Positions 42,972 through 52,353 are shown, numbered from the stretch's first letter. The stretch: DNA of 64,000 nt from Terriglobia bacterium (GCA_020073345.1 JAIQFI010000023.1:31541-95540), one strand, 5' to 3'. Notes: generated by a model not told the origin, from the letters alone. Numbers and translations: made by a program.

Positions 42972-43880
42972 TTAACGAGACCCGGCGACCGACTGAAGCT
43001 TTCGCTTGTACCATACCGTGCGAAGCTCACGGGCTTTCGCCCAAACGGACTCTGGAAGATAACTAATCAGGCCACGGTGTAGTCCCACTTGAAAGGCTGC
43101 CCAGCCGGCCCTAGTCAGCGGAATGTAATAGCGGGGCACGTCGACGCGCTGGAATCCGTTCCTTTCTTTGAAGTCGCTGAGGCTGCTATGCTGCTTCTTA
43201 CCATATGCAAAATTTGAGTAGACCAGATAAGGAATACACCTTTGGGCACAAGATCGAACAGCTTGAGCGATGAGTGCATTGGTCGGCGCCTTGTCCCTCT
43301 GGCTCATCATAGACTCAATCTGCATCAGGCCGGCTTGCGTGCGAGTTTCATCGTAGACCAACTTCACGAATCCGATAAGAGTATCATCTACAAACGCGCC
43401 GATGAATATACTACTGTCGAGAAATGTGGCCGTGGTGCGAAACACGGCTTCTAAGGACATCCCATAATGCGAGTTTGGTACGCCTTGGCGGATGGGAGAT
43501 TCGTTGTAAACCGCTTGGATTCCTCTGACGAGTGTGTCATCGAAAGGTACTTCCCGGACAACTACACCTTTTCTTTCGGCTTGTTTGGCCTTGTTCCGAG
43601 CCTTGAAGCCAATCTGCTTGGTCGACCAGTGATCGAAGGTAGTGACCCGAATTGCCGCAAAGTTGTCCCACTCCATTGGGTAGTCATGTTGCTGCAAGGT
43701 CTCGGATACTCTTTGTATGAATGTGAATAGATCAACCCGCGTGCTACATTTCCGCAGTCCGTCTATGAAGGGCTTTGGGTTGTCCAGAAACTCGTATTTC
43801 TCACCCTCCAGGCGTGCTGTCCTGATCAGCCGGCCAGTTACTCGGAACTCCCGCCCGCAAACCTTAACTATTGACGGCAC
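42972..43880 (-). CDS. GNAT/FemAB-like acyltransferase
   Basis: A 302-residue protein. ARNKAKQAERKGVVVREVPF and the later FIGAFVDDTLIGFVKLVYDE, then TNALIAQAVRSCAQR, follow the GNAT fold, and the overall length suggests a two-lobed FemAB/GNAT-like enzyme. It would transfer an acyl or aminoacyl group, possibly onto an amino sugar; substrate unknown. I prefer the GTG at 43880 because GGAGGAG lies 5-7 nt upstream; a GTG at 43910 would place that Shine-Dalgarno inside the coding region. Confidence 0.7.
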   Translation of the reverse strand: MPSIVKVCGREFRVTGRLIRTARLEGEKYEFLDNPKPFIDGLRKCSTRVDLFTFIQRVSETLQQHDYPMEWDNFAAIRVTTFDHWSTKQIGFKARNKAKQAERKGVVVREVPFDDTLVRGIQAVYNESPIRQGVPNSHYGMSLEAVFRTTATFLDSSIFIGAFVDDTLIGFVKLVYDETRTQAGLMQIESMMSQRDKAPTNALIAQAVRSCAQRCIPYLVYSNFAYGKKQHSSLSDFKERNGFQRVDVPRYYIPLTRAGWAAFQVGLHRGLISYLPESVWAKARELRTVWYKRKLQSVAGSR

Positions 43881-43934
43881 TGAAACTCCTCCGCATCCGG
43901 CCTTGGCCACGCGATTTGTGTGGGATCGGACATA

Positions 43935-44066
43935 CTAGTAACCTGTCCCGGCGATTCCGTTAGGTCCGAGGTGGATCGCTGGTACTGTCAAAAGCTTGCA
44001 AGCAGCCTGGACCGGAGCGGCTTGCTCGAAACTCGATGTAACGATCTGACCGGGACAGCTTACTAG
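43935..44066. repeat. Palindromic element with 17-bp inverted repeats
   Basis: CTAGTAACCTGTCCCGG (43935-43951) is matched in inverse orientation by CCGGGACAGCTTACTAG (44050-44066), 16 of 17 positions. The interior holds a further inverted pair (GCAAGC/GCTTGC at about 44006-44034), and GGTCCGAG faces GGACCGGAG. A further GGATCG flanks both arms on the outside. It has no coding capacity. It could be a MITE-like element or a large RNA or DNA hairpin; it lies 31 bp from the tRNA-like gene. Confidence 0.7.
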
Positions 44067-44097
44067 CTATTACGATCCGGCACTGAGATCATGGACA

Positions 44098-44187
44098 TGG
44101 CGGAGAGGGAAGGGATTCGAACCCTCGGGTGGATTAACCACCGCGACCAGCAAGCCGGCCGCTGCCTTAGCCAACGGCGACCTCTCC
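44098..44187 (-). tRNA. Serine-type (class II) tRNA gene, irregular, perhaps a pseudogene
   Basis: On the minus strand a 7-bp acceptor stem (GGAGAGG/CCTCTCC), a D-arm (GCC/GGC), a long variable arm (GGTGG TTAAT CCACC), the T-loop TTCGAAT, and an encoded CCA end give the class II layout of tRNA-Ser, 90 nt long. Two features are off. The anticodon stem GCGGCC/GGTCGC encloses an 8-nt loop (GGCTTGCT) with no U in the expected position 33, and one extra base lies between the T-stem and the acceptor 3' strand. The anticodon is therefore not assignable with confidence (GCU is the nearest serine reading). It may be a decaying or non-canonical gene. Confidence 0.65.
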
Positions 44188-44261
44188 CCATCGGACATTA
44201 GAGTCGACCACAGATCGATTTGGCGGTTTCGGGGCCGCCCGATGTTACCTCCCACGCGGTC

Positions 44262-45050
44262 TTAGGGCAACTGGTTGTGCTCCGGCCGATTTACGTTGAC
44301 ACAGTAAAGCGGATGGAGAAAATCATGAAACGCGTACATTTGATCATTCCAGCCCGCGGGACGGAGCCGCATCGTGCGCAACCCGTGAATAGGGCACAGC
44401 TTTACATCGCTGTGCTCACAGTTAAATTCTCGAATAGCGCATAACTCACCGACGTACTCGTTGTGGCACGCGATCTCTGGCCGTATAATGTCATCGAAGT
44501 AACAATAGGTGCGAGGTAAATGATCTAGTTCGAAGACACGAAAGGCGCCCTTGGTAGAGCTATAGTAGTCGAGATCAAAAGCGATAAATCCAATTGGGTG
44601 CGGTGCATTGAAGGACTGAAGCATCTGTGTGACATCGCCTATGACGAGCTTCGCGTTGGTTAGCTTGTTCTCTAAAGCCGGCCGGTCCATGCGATAATAC
44701 CCACGGTTCCATACATACGGCAGATCGCGATAATTGGCTGGGCTCGGCATCCCTTCCCCACTATCAAAGCCAAAGACCGAGATATCGATTCCGAGATCCC
44801 TGCCAACATGGGCTGCAATTCTCTCGAGAGCGAGTAGTCCGTTCCCTCCCGCTACTCCGAACTCAATCACCGTGATCGCGGGAAGATTCAGTCTCCGCGC
44901 GAGATCCGCGGCGGAATAGACGCCGTACGCGTAGTGCGGCCGCTCCCACGCGTCGTACCTGACTCGGGTCTCAACGGATCCAATCGGAAAGCGTGCCCAT
45001 AGCTTGCGCACCCCGGGAATTGCTACGATTCGCTTTATTAGCCTACTCAT
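44262..45050 (-). CDS. SAM methyltransferase-like protein
   Basis: A 262-residue protein with a SAM-type motif I (ITVIEFGVAGGNGLLALERIA), an acidic strand SVFGFDSGEGMP, and FIAFDLDYYSSTKGA followed by YCYFDDII. This resembles the TylF/macrocin-O-methyltransferase-like proteins common in glycan clusters. Whether it methylates a sugar hydroxyl is unproven. The start is ATG at 45050. The tRNA-like gene follows 74 bp downstream of its stop. Confidence 0.7.
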   Translation of the reverse strand: MSRLIKRIVAIPGVRKLWARFPIGSVETRVRYDAWERPHYAYGVYSAADLARRLNLPAITVIEFGVAGGNGLLALERIAAHVGRDLGIDISVFGFDSGEGMPSPANYRDLPYVWNRGYYRMDRPALENKLTNAKLVIGDVTQMLQSFNAPHPIGFIAFDLDYYSSTKGAFRVFELDHLPRTYCYFDDIIRPEIACHNEYVGELCAIREFNCEHSDVKLCPIHGLRTMRLRPAGWNDQMYAFHDFLHPLYCVNVNRPEHNQLP

Positions 45051-45120
45051 ACGTTGTTCCTTGAATTCGACGACCAGTACACTGCGCGCGCCAATCGAAG
45101 GATTCAGCCAAAGTCTCTAG

Positions 45121-45954
45121 CTAGGATCGCATTCCCGGAGTTGTTTGCAGCCCCGGCCAGTTAGCCGGGCTGCTGCCCGCCGGCGCGGGAAGCGCCATCC
45201 GGACACCCTTGATTAGATCAGGCATGCTATCGCCCGTAAGGAAATTGTACTCTTCCAGAATCGCGGGATGCGTCTCGACCTCAACGCTAAAGCGATTCGC
45301 CACCGAAATTATCTCCTGTAAGCGAGTCAACGGCTCTAAAGGCGCCAAGGAGAAGAAATAATCGGCAAGCACGTGGCGCCGCGCCAGGACACGATCGACT
45401 GCCGAGCGGTACAAACGATTGATCGCGCTTTTTTCGCCCCGCCGAAATGAGAAGTTTCTCCGCACGATGATTCCGGCCGGCAGAAGACCCATCAGAACCA
45501 CGTTTGGGCAGAGGTGAATGTGGTGATGGCCATCGACTCGAGCCGCAGGCGCGCCATAGAGTCGCTGAAACTCTTCGAGCTGCGCGGCAACAACGTACTC
45601 GAACTGACGCCGCAGTCCTGGATGAAACAGTGCTCTCGAGAAACGATATCGCCGTATCCCGGCCACGATTTGTCGATGCTGTTCAATCAGCCTCGCAGAA
45701 CAGTTCTTTGCGGAAAACGGGGTTGTTAAATTGAGGTGCAGACCAGCGTCGATACCCGCTTCCTGACCCAAAGTCGCCGCCCGCTCGGAGTCCTCCATGA
45801 AGACCATGGCGCTGACGCTGGAGATCCGGCGCTGGATGGCGCACTCCCATATTCGATCGGTTGTCTGGCGGTCCAGTCCCCAATCGTCGGCATTCAGGAT
45901 TAATCGGCCGGCCCCGGACGCATCTAGATGATGTGGTGCCACAGAGGAATTCAT
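45121..45954 (-). CDS. YdjC/ChbG/HpnK-type deacetylase
   Basis: The YdjC fold is marked by LILNADDWGLDRQTTDRIW near the N-terminus (metal-binding Asp pair), DAGLHLNLTTPF, and RVDGHHHIHLCPNV (histidine ligands). The C-terminal VEVETHPAILEEYNFLTG adds a late motif. Characterised members de-N-acetylate chito-oligosaccharides, and HpnK acts in hopanoid glycan formation. The ATG at 45954 overlaps the upstream GT2 stop (TGATG), so the two are coupled. The longer reading from 46014 would overlap that gene by 61 nt. Confidence 0.85.
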   Translation of the reverse strand: MNSSVAPHHLDASGAGRLILNADDWGLDRQTTDRIWECAIQRRISSVSAMVFMEDSERAATLGQEAGIDAGLHLNLTTPFSAKNCSARLIEQHRQIVAGIRRYRFSRALFHPGLRRQFEYVVAAQLEEFQRLYGAPAARVDGHHHIHLCPNVVLMGLLPAGIIVRRNFSFRRGEKSAINRLYRSAVDRVLARRHVLADYFFSLAPLEPLTRLQEIISVANRFSVEVETHPAILEEYNFLTGDSMPDLIKGVRMALPAPAGSSPANWPGLQTTPGMRS

Positions 45955-46904
45955 CACGCGGGCGGTCCGCCCTTTGCAGAGGCTGCGCGAAACGTTGGAA
46001 CAAGACTGCGCCACGATGCGCGCAATCTGGCCATCTGCTCGCGCCGCCTGAATTCTTCCACCTTTGGCTGTATCACCTTTTTCATCCTACAAGCCATTGC
46101 CCAGAAGAAACCCAGGAACCGTAACGCACCAGCGACGATCACCGGCCTCTTCGTCATTTGATACGGAGTTCGGAAAACCTCCCAGAGCGGATGCATCCCG
46201 AGTCGATAATCAGCCACGCCGCCCATGAAGGCGATCTCCAGCGGTCCTCGTTCCGCTGATCCCATTTTGCGGTGATGAAAACAGGTCTTCTCTGGAAAGC
46301 TCCGCGTTTCCCAACCCATCATCCGAGCCGTGATCACAGCAACGAGATCGACCCCCCCAATTTCGGCCGGCTTGTATCCACCGATTTCGTCGAAGCACCC
46401 TCGCCTGAAGAGCTGACATGCCCCGGACACGTGCTCGATGCTCGTAAACCGATAGTTGTACTGGTGGGTTCCCTCTCTGAATGGCGCGCCCGCGACTCCT
46501 AACCGAGGCTTCTCGCTGAATCTGTCTAAGAAGAATTCGAAATGATCTTTTTCTAAAGTAATATCGGCGTCTAGGTTACCGATGATATCGAACTCGAGAT
46601 GCCTCAGTCGTTCGTACCCCGCGTGGAAGGCGATCGCCTTTCCTCCAAAGTGACGGTCTCGGCGTTCCGGCATCCGCAGGTATTCAATCCATTCGTGCCG
46701 GGCGGCGTGCGCCTGCGCGATTTCGTCTGTTCCGTCGGTTGAGCCATCGCTAACAATGATCCAGCGAACGGGATGAACCGTTTGCGCAACCACCGACTGT
46801 ATCGTCTGCTCGATGAGGCTCGCCTCATTCCTCGCAGGCGTCACCAGTCCTAGCCTCAAGTGACTGCGCCGCGTCTCCACTTTCTGTGGTGCCCGTTCCG
46901 TCAT
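45954..46904 (-). CDS. Glycosyltransferase family 2
   Basis: A 316-residue GT-A enzyme: RLGLVTPARNEASLIEQTIQ, WIIVSDGSTDGTDEIA, and the metal-binding IIGNLDADITLEKDHFEFF. The later GGVDLVAVITARMMGWETRSF replaces the usual acceptor motif. Ends with a basic, membrane-proximal C-terminus (MACRMKKVIQPKVEEFRRRE). Coupled to the YdjC deacetylase, which suggests transfer of an N-acetyl amino sugar that is then deacetylated; that is inference. Confidence 0.87.
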   Translation of the reverse strand: MTERAPQKVETRRSHLRLGLVTPARNEASLIEQTIQSVVAQTVHPVRWIIVSDGSTDGTDEIAQAHAARHEWIEYLRMPERRDRHFGGKAIAFHAGYERLRHLEFDIIGNLDADITLEKDHFEFFLDRFSEKPRLGVAGAPFREGTHQYNYRFTSIEHVSGACQLFRRGCFDEIGGYKPAEIGGVDLVAVITARMMGWETRSFPEKTCFHHRKMGSAERGPLEIAFMGGVADYRLGMHPLWEVFRTPYQMTKRPVIVAGALRFLGFFWAMACRMKKVIQPKVEEFRRREQMARLRASWRSLVPTFRAASAKGGPPA

Positions 46905-47017
46905 GCTAGAGTGCTATGTGCGCCATCACACAGCCGCATTTCTTTGTCGGCTGGAATAGCCGGTTACAGCACCGAAACGATACGGGAATGAATGAAGGAT
47001 CGCCAAGATGTCCTCGA

Positions 47018-48262
47018 TCACTTCATGCCTGTAGCTACCCTTGCGAAACCTGATCGAAAATCCGCACGCAAATTATCCTCCACGCGCTCGCCGAGCAGCG
47101 TTGACAGCGCAAGGAGCATCCAGGCCTGCGACCACCGCATGTAGGAGGTCCGGATTGTGCATCCGCGAAGGACACGATAGAAAAAGAACCCGCGCTCGTC
47201 CCACATATGGCTCTTCGCCCATTGGAATACTCTAAGGGCCAACTCGACGTTGTCTGGATGAAGGTGACGGAACTCCAGTAGTGTAATGATGCTCTGTGCG
47301 ACGCAATGGATATCGACCGGGTAAGTCTTGTTGTGGAAATACCGGGCCGTGCCATCCTCGAGAAAGAAATGCGTTCGGTAAAAGCCGAAGCCCTGGCGAA
47401 TGCGCTCCTCGAATTCGTTCGTCTCCAGCAGACGATCGATCTGCTGAAGTGCGGATAGATTGTACCCTGTGTGGAAATTATCGACCCACTGCTGCGTTGA
47501 ACCCTCACCGTATGCCCAGGAGCCATCGCTCCGCTGGCACGACGCGGAATATCTCGCAAGCTTCATCGCGGCTTCGAGACACTTTTCGTTGCCGCTGAGC
47601 GTATAGACGCGAGTCAGGAAGGCGGCTCCCAGAAGGTTCGCATTGTGGATCTGATGGCGCATGGAGGGTAAAGGATAGCCCAACCCCGCGACGCTGCCTT
47701 TGGTCCAGTACAGCTCGTTCAAGATATACTCGGCCGTCGTCGCCGCCATGGCCCGGCAATCCTCATCCCGACGCCGGTCATAGAGATCCAGCAGGGCATT
47801 TCCGACGAACACGCTGCAAACCAGGTTCGGCACAGCCCTCGGCACCAGGAGAGTGCGAGTCTGCCAAGGAAAACTATAGCCCCAACACCAATACGGAGAA
47901 CTCGGCGACCGCAGCGCTATCAATCTGCTCTTGATCGAAGAGATGGTTTCTTCGTTGGCCAGTTCGGGCGCTCTTAAGAGAGCCGTGAGGAACAAGGCCA
48001 TCGCCTTGGGATTCTGGGTCTTCGGAACCCCCAAAATCTTACGAACACTGAAGGGGCTCCGCTTCAACAATTGGGTCAGGACCAGCCGGGGAATCTGACG
48101 ATCCAAGACAGGCAACGCCTTGAACAACGGGCTGTTCAGAGCGTCATAAGGATCATAGCCGGCCCAATCATTTGAACGGCAGTAAGTCAGGAGCTTATTG
48201 GCTGAGTCTCTGACATCAGACCAAGAGGATTGCTGATCCGTCAAGTGAGACGTGTCACTCAT
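47018..48262 (-). CDS. Conserved alpha/alpha-toroid protein, function unknown
   Basis: A 414-residue soluble protein without signal peptide. Repeated helical pairs with motifs such as GYPLPSMRHQIHNANLLGAA, SCQRSDGSWAYGEGSTQQWV, DNFHTGYNLSALQQI and CVAQSIITLLEF fit an alpha/alpha-barrel fold like that of glycan hydrolases, epimerases and terpene cyclases. The conserved DGSWAYGE, DNFHTGY and FHNKTYPVDIH could form an active site. No catalytic assignment is possible. It overlaps the upstream GT4 gene by 4 nt and may act on that product. Confidence 0.65.
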   Translation of the reverse strand: MSDTSHLTDQQSSWSDVRDSANKLLTYCRSNDWAGYDPYDALNSPLFKALPVLDRQIPRLVLTQLLKRSPFSVRKILGVPKTQNPKAMALFLTALLRAPELANEETISSIKSRLIALRSPSSPYWCWGYSFPWQTRTLLVPRAVPNLVCSVFVGNALLDLYDRRRDEDCRAMAATTAEYILNELYWTKGSVAGLGYPLPSMRHQIHNANLLGAAFLTRVYTLSGNEKCLEAAMKLARYSASCQRSDGSWAYGEGSTQQWVDNFHTGYNLSALQQIDRLLETNEFEERIRQGFGFYRTHFFLEDGTARYFHNKTYPVDIHCVAQSIITLLEFRHLHPDNVELALRVFQWAKSHMWDERGFFFYRVLRGCTIRTSYMRWSQAWMLLALSTLLGERVEDNLRADFRSGFARVATGMK

Positions 48263-49497
48263 GAATCTTTGCCTACGCCGGCCGGCTCTCTATGCAAGGC
48301 CGCCCGACTATCGTCGGCGGTGGCGACCAGGTCGTTCATTAACGTCAGGTACCGCTGTTTCATCAAATCCCAGCGGATGGGGGCATATTCGACCTTCGCC
48401 TTGGCCACGCGACGCGCTTGCAAGCCTGAATCTTGATACATCGAGACCATCTGCCGCGCCAGGTCAGATGGGTTTTCGGGTTCGAAATAGGCCAGCGCTT
48501 CTTCGCTAAAGTAATACTCGATCGCCTTCAGGCGCGACATAATTACAGGCTTGCCCATCACTATGAACTCACCCAACTTGTTGGGGAAACAAAAATCAAG
48601 GAACACGTCGCGACGCATGGGCAGAATGCCCACGCTGCACTGGCTGAGCCAGGATGAAATCTCGTCAGCGCTGACCTGACCGACCAGTTTGACTCTTTGC
48701 TCGATACCCCGCTCGCGTACGATCTTGGTCAGGAGTGCTTCCTCGCTGCCACGCCCCAGAACCCACAACTCGGCGTCCGGCATCTGTTTGTGCGCCAGTG
48801 CAAACGCTTCCACCGCGATATCAAGCCCGTAAATCGGCGTTAACGTTCCGTGATACATCATCACAAACTTACCCGTCTTGCCATTGGCCGAAGCGGCGGG
48901 CGAGTTCATGTGGGACGCGAACCGGACCTCGTTGGCGGAGTTCATGAGCACTGTGGACTTCGCCCGCGACAGCCCTCGGCCCACCAGAAGATCCTCGATC
49001 GGATCGTTCACGGTCAGCACATAGTCCGCGAAGTTGAAGCTGACGCGCTCCAGAAATTTCATCGCGCGAATGATCCACGAGCTTTCCGCGACGCGAAATT
49101 TGGACATGTAGAATTCGGGAGTAATTTCATGCATGTCCAGGACCAGCTTGGCGCCCATCCATCGCGCCATGAAGGGAGCGAAGACCAAGAAGTCCGGAAG
49201 CGTGTTGACATCTATGACTGCGTACTTCCTCGACGGCATCAAAAGAGGTACGCGAACAGCCACCCATAAGAAAAAAATGGCGTACTCGAAGAAATAGCGC
49301 AGTTGGGATCCCCGTTTCTTGCCGAGCGAGATCGTGCGGATGTTCACGCCATTGAGCGAATAGTTCTTCTTCCCGTGACGGGCCCGAATGGCCAACACAT
49401 CCACCGAGTAACCGGCCTCCACCAGAGCTTCAGCCTTGCGCTGCACTCGTGGGTCGATGTCGTAGACGTTCTGGACTACAAAACAGACCGATTTCAT
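48259..49497 (-). CDS. Glycosyltransferase family 4 (GT-B fold)
   Basis: A 412-residue retaining glycosyltransferase. The N-terminal acceptor domain includes DIDPRVQRKAEALVEAGYSV, and LVLDMHEITPEFY is typical of the GT4 subgroup. The C-terminal domain begins VMMYHGTLTPIYGLDIAVEA and contains LWVLGRGSEEALL and, later, FPNKLGEFIVMGKPVI, the EX7E-type donor site in a variant form. It overlaps both neighbours by 4 nt. Confidence 0.88.
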   Translation of the reverse strand: MKSVCFVVQNVYDIDPRVQRKAEALVEAGYSVDVLAIRARHGKKNYSLNGVNIRTISLGKKRGSQLRYFFEYAIFFLWVAVRVPLLMPSRKYAVIDVNTLPDFLVFAPFMARWMGAKLVLDMHEITPEFYMSKFRVAESSWIIRAMKFLERVSFNFADYVLTVNDPIEDLLVGRGLSRAKSTVLMNSANEVRFASHMNSPAASANGKTGKFVMMYHGTLTPIYGLDIAVEAFALAHKQMPDAELWVLGRGSEEALLTKIVRERGIEQRVKLVGQVSADEISSWLSQCSVGILPMRRDVFLDFCFPNKLGEFIVMGKPVIMSRLKAIEYYFSEEALAYFEPENPSDLARQMVSMYQDSGLQARRVAKAKVEYAPIRWDLMKQRYLTLMNDLVATADDSRAALHREPAGVGKDS

Positions 49498-51203
49498 TTA
49501 GGGAGAGAGAATGCGAGATCAGGAAGAGTGGTCAATGACCCGCTCCCTGCGTCCAACTCGCAGGGGGATTTGCCGTCCCAGGAAAAATCAACGAAGGTAC
49601 CCGCCACCTCACCTCCAGGTTGGCCATCCTCGCGGCGATTCACGGGGCGGTGGAATCGTATCCTCAGCGGGGGGTGGATCTCTTCGCCTTCGTAGCGGAT
49701 TCGCATGCGTGACGAAGCTACCGGCTCTTCCGCGAGTTCGAAACGCGCCGCGCGCCGCTTCCGGAACCAGGCGACTACCTCGGCAGCCGTGCCGAACCAG
49801 ACATCACGCGCTTTCAGGACACGGAGCAGCTTGATATAAAAGTCTCCCCAAAATCGCTCAGCCGCATGGCTTCTGTCGTGCCAAAGAAGGGTGAGCACAC
49901 CCCCGAATTCTCGGGCATTGTCGATCAAAGCTTGGCAACGCTTCTCAGCTTCCTGCTCCGAGAGGTCAAGCCTTTGAGGATAGAACAGCGCACCATCCTG
50001 GATATGCAAGGGAAGCTCAAGGAGTGTCTGCACACGAAAGGGGCTAAACACCTGACTCGTTCCTGCGCGATATCCGACCGTTTCGTTGTAACCGCACGTG
50101 GAATCGTAAGCATACCCTGCTTGATCCAGAATGCGAGGAGTGTTCTCGTCCTGCAGCAGCCAGTGCATTCGGATACCTGTACTGGATCTGCCAGCAACGG
50201 CGGTGACCGCGGCCAACTCCTTCTTCCCCCTGTCGGAGTCGTGCCACGCATCGATCCCATGAACGCCCAGCTCGCACCCATGTTGGTGCAACATGTTCGC
50301 CGACTCTGAGAGCTCGCCGATATCGTAGGCCGTGGCCCGCCGTGAAGCATGACGTCCCGGGACCTTTTCGCCGGCGCGGCGCTTGAAGGGAATCAGAAAG
50401 TATGTAGCGGGAAGCCCCTCTTCCACTTTCAGATACCACTCGAATGGTTCCCAGAAATCCTTGGCCCATCCTGCGTACACAAGAGGGAGAGATACAGCTG
50501 CTTGCCAACTCCTCATCAACCGCGACCAGGCGAGCCTGCCCCGGATCGCATTACGAACGGCACCGACAGTCGCCCGATAGACGAAGCCCCACATGGTGTG
50601 GTCTAACTTGTGCCTTCGTATTCCGACGAAGTCAATGTCGTGAGTCAGACAAACCGCAAAGTTATGGCCCGCAGCGACGGGAGGAATCTCCAGGAGAGGA
50701 ATGCCTGCACCTATGATGCACTCCCGTAGTATCTGGATGTGTATTTCCAGAGTGGGTACGTGTGCATGCTCGACGGGCTGGCCCGCAGTAAGCAAAGACT
50801 GGATCTCATCAAATAAGTCATACCCAAGCCGCAGCACAGTAGAATCGGCCGCGCCAATTCTCAGGCCCACGGTTTCGGAGCCGGCTTTTACAAATGAGAC
50901 TCCGCCGCTGTCATCCGCGAACGTGAGCAGCCCGCAATAAATCGGCAGGAACTTGTTCCCAATGGTGAGTACATCCCGACAGTGTTCACCATGCGCCACG
51001 ATCCCGAGGCGCGAATCGATCGACTTCCTGCCCCGTCCGTAGATAATCAGCAGTTTAGTTTTGACTTCTGCTATCAGATCCGAGGTCGCGATGACGACGT
51101 CATACGCCCGCCCAGGACGGTATATCTCCCACGGTGTCTTGAAGAGTTCAAAGAACTCTTCAACCACTTCCGCTTGCCCGGGTTTAGCGATGACTCCGAT
51201 CAA
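49494..51203 (-). CDS. Long NodB-like polysaccharide deacetylase-related protein
   Basis: At 569 residues this is about twice the length of a plain NodB protein. The deacetylase-like core has NFAVCLTHDIDFVG (motif 1, with DID), GCELGVHGIDAWHDSDRG (motif 2), and GVLTLLWHDRSHAAERFWG (late histidine motif). It is preceded by ~180 residues that include LLIIYGRGRKSIDSRLGIVA, and followed by a ~100-residue beta-rich tail. Similar proteins (DUF7033-type architecture) recur in EPS loci. A role in acyl removal or esterification of the glycan is likely but unproven. No signal peptide. Confidence 0.72.
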   Translation of the reverse strand: MIGVIAKPGQAEVVEEFFELFKTPWEIYRPGRAYDVVIATSDLIAEVKTKLLIIYGRGRKSIDSRLGIVAHGEHCRDVLTIGNKFLPIYCGLLTFADDSGGVSFVKAGSETVGLRIGAADSTVLRLGYDLFDEIQSLLTAGQPVEHAHVPTLEIHIQILRECIIGAGIPLLEIPPVAAGHNFAVCLTHDIDFVGIRRHKLDHTMWGFVYRATVGAVRNAIRGRLAWSRLMRSWQAAVSLPLVYAGWAKDFWEPFEWYLKVEEGLPATYFLIPFKRRAGEKVPGRHASRRATAYDIGELSESANMLHQHGCELGVHGIDAWHDSDRGKKELAAVTAVAGRSSTGIRMHWLLQDENTPRILDQAGYAYDSTCGYNETVGYRAGTSQVFSPFRVQTLLELPLHIQDGALFYPQRLDLSEQEAEKRCQALIDNAREFGGVLTLLWHDRSHAAERFWGDFYIKLLRVLKARDVWFGTAAEVVAWFRKRRAARFELAEEPVASSRMRIRYEGEEIHPPLRIRFHRPVNRREDGQPGGEVAGTFVDFSWDGKSPCELDAGSGSLTTLPDLAFSLPK

Positions 51204-51207
51204 GAAA

Positions 51208-52353
51208 CTACTCCGTAGCTACGTTTGAGCGCGTACCAGCAAGGGCCGGGGCGGCGAGAAACTCGCGGATGCAATCGACCACGAACCGTGCCTGCGCCTC
51301 CGTGAGTTCGGGGTGAATCGGCAGCGCGAGGGTCTCTTTCGCCGCCCGCTCACTCTCGGGGAATGAGCCAACTCCATGCCCGAGGTAGGCGAAGCATTCC
51401 TGCAGGTGCATGGGCACCGGATAGTACACTTCTGTGCCGACTCCGTTCTTTTGAAGGTGAGCCTGTAATTCATTGCGGCCCGAAACACGGATTACGTACT
51501 GGTTGAAGATGTGGCGACTGGCAACAACCGCGGGAAGGCCAACCGACAAGCCGGCCTTCTCAAGGAGCTGATCGTAGCTCTTCGCATTCCGCTGGCGAGC
51601 GGCGGTCCATTCGTCCAGGTGTGGCAGCTTAGCAGAAACGATAGCCGCCTGGATTGCATCGAGCCGGAAATTGCCTCCCACAAACTTGTGGTAATACTTC
51701 GGCTTGGACCCATGACCCCGAAGAACCCGTACCTTTTCTGCACGCTCGGCGTCATTAGTCACAACCATTCCGCCATCTCCCGCAGCCCCGAGATTCTTGG
51801 ACGGAAAGAACGAAAAGCATCCATAGTGTCCGACCGAACCGGCTCGGCGACCCTTGTACTCAGCGCCGATCGCCTGCGCGGCATCTTCGATAACCACCAA
51901 GCCGTGCTTTTCCGCTGTCTGCATGATGGCGTCCATCTCAGCCATTTGTCCGTAGAGATGCACGGGTATGATTGCGCGAGTCTTGCCGGTAATCTTGGAA
52001 GCGATTTGCGATACGTCCAAGTTGTACGTTACCGGATCGATATCGACGAACACCGGTGTGGCACCCAAACGAGCTATGGCGCCGGCAGTTGCGAAAAACG
52101 TGTAAGGAGTAGTGATGACCTCATCACCCGGTCCAATATTCTCCGCCATGAGGCAGACCAAGAGCGCGTCGCTGCCAGAAGAGACTCCAACAGCATGCGA
52201 GCACTGCGAGTAAGCGGCAATCGCCTTCTCGCATTGGTCAACTTTCGGCCCCAGGATGAAGTGCTGCGACTCCAGCACGTCCGCTATGGCCGCATCGACT
52301 TCAGGCTTGATGGACGCGTACTGCGCCTTCAGATCAAGCAGCGGAACTTTCAT
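51208..52353 (-). CDS. DegT/DnrJ/EryC1 sugar aminotransferase (WbpE/WlbC-like)
   Basis: A PLP-dependent sugar aminotransferase of 381 residues. It starts [20 protein letters not shown], has the cofactor region [21 protein letters not shown], the aspartate in [16 protein letters not shown], and the Schiff-base lysine in [17 protein letters not shown]. The DLKAQY start and neighbours (an oxidoreductase fused to an N-acetyltransferase, and a 2-epimerase) point to the 3-amino transfer of the UDP-GlcNAc3NAcA pathway. It overlaps the upstream fusion gene by 20 nt. Confidence 0.9.
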   Translation of the reverse strand: MKVPLLDLKAQYASIKPEVDAAIADVLESQHFILGPKVDQCEKAIAAYSQCSHAVGVSSGSDALLVCLMAENIGPGDEVITTPYTFFATAGAIARLGATPVFVDIDPVTYNLDVSQIASKITGKTRAIIPVHLYGQMAEMDAIMQTAEKHGLVVIEDAAQAIGAEYKGRRAGSVGHYGCFSFFPSKNLGAAGDGGMVVTNDAERAEKVRVLRGHGSKPKYYHKFVGGNFRLDAIQAAIVSAKLPHLDEWTAARQRNAKSYDQLLEKAGLSVGLPAVVASRHIFNQYVIRVSGRNELQAHLQKNGVGTEVYYPVPMHLQECFAYLGHGVGSFPESERAAKETLALPIHPELTEAQARFVVDCIREFLAAPALAGTRSNVATE

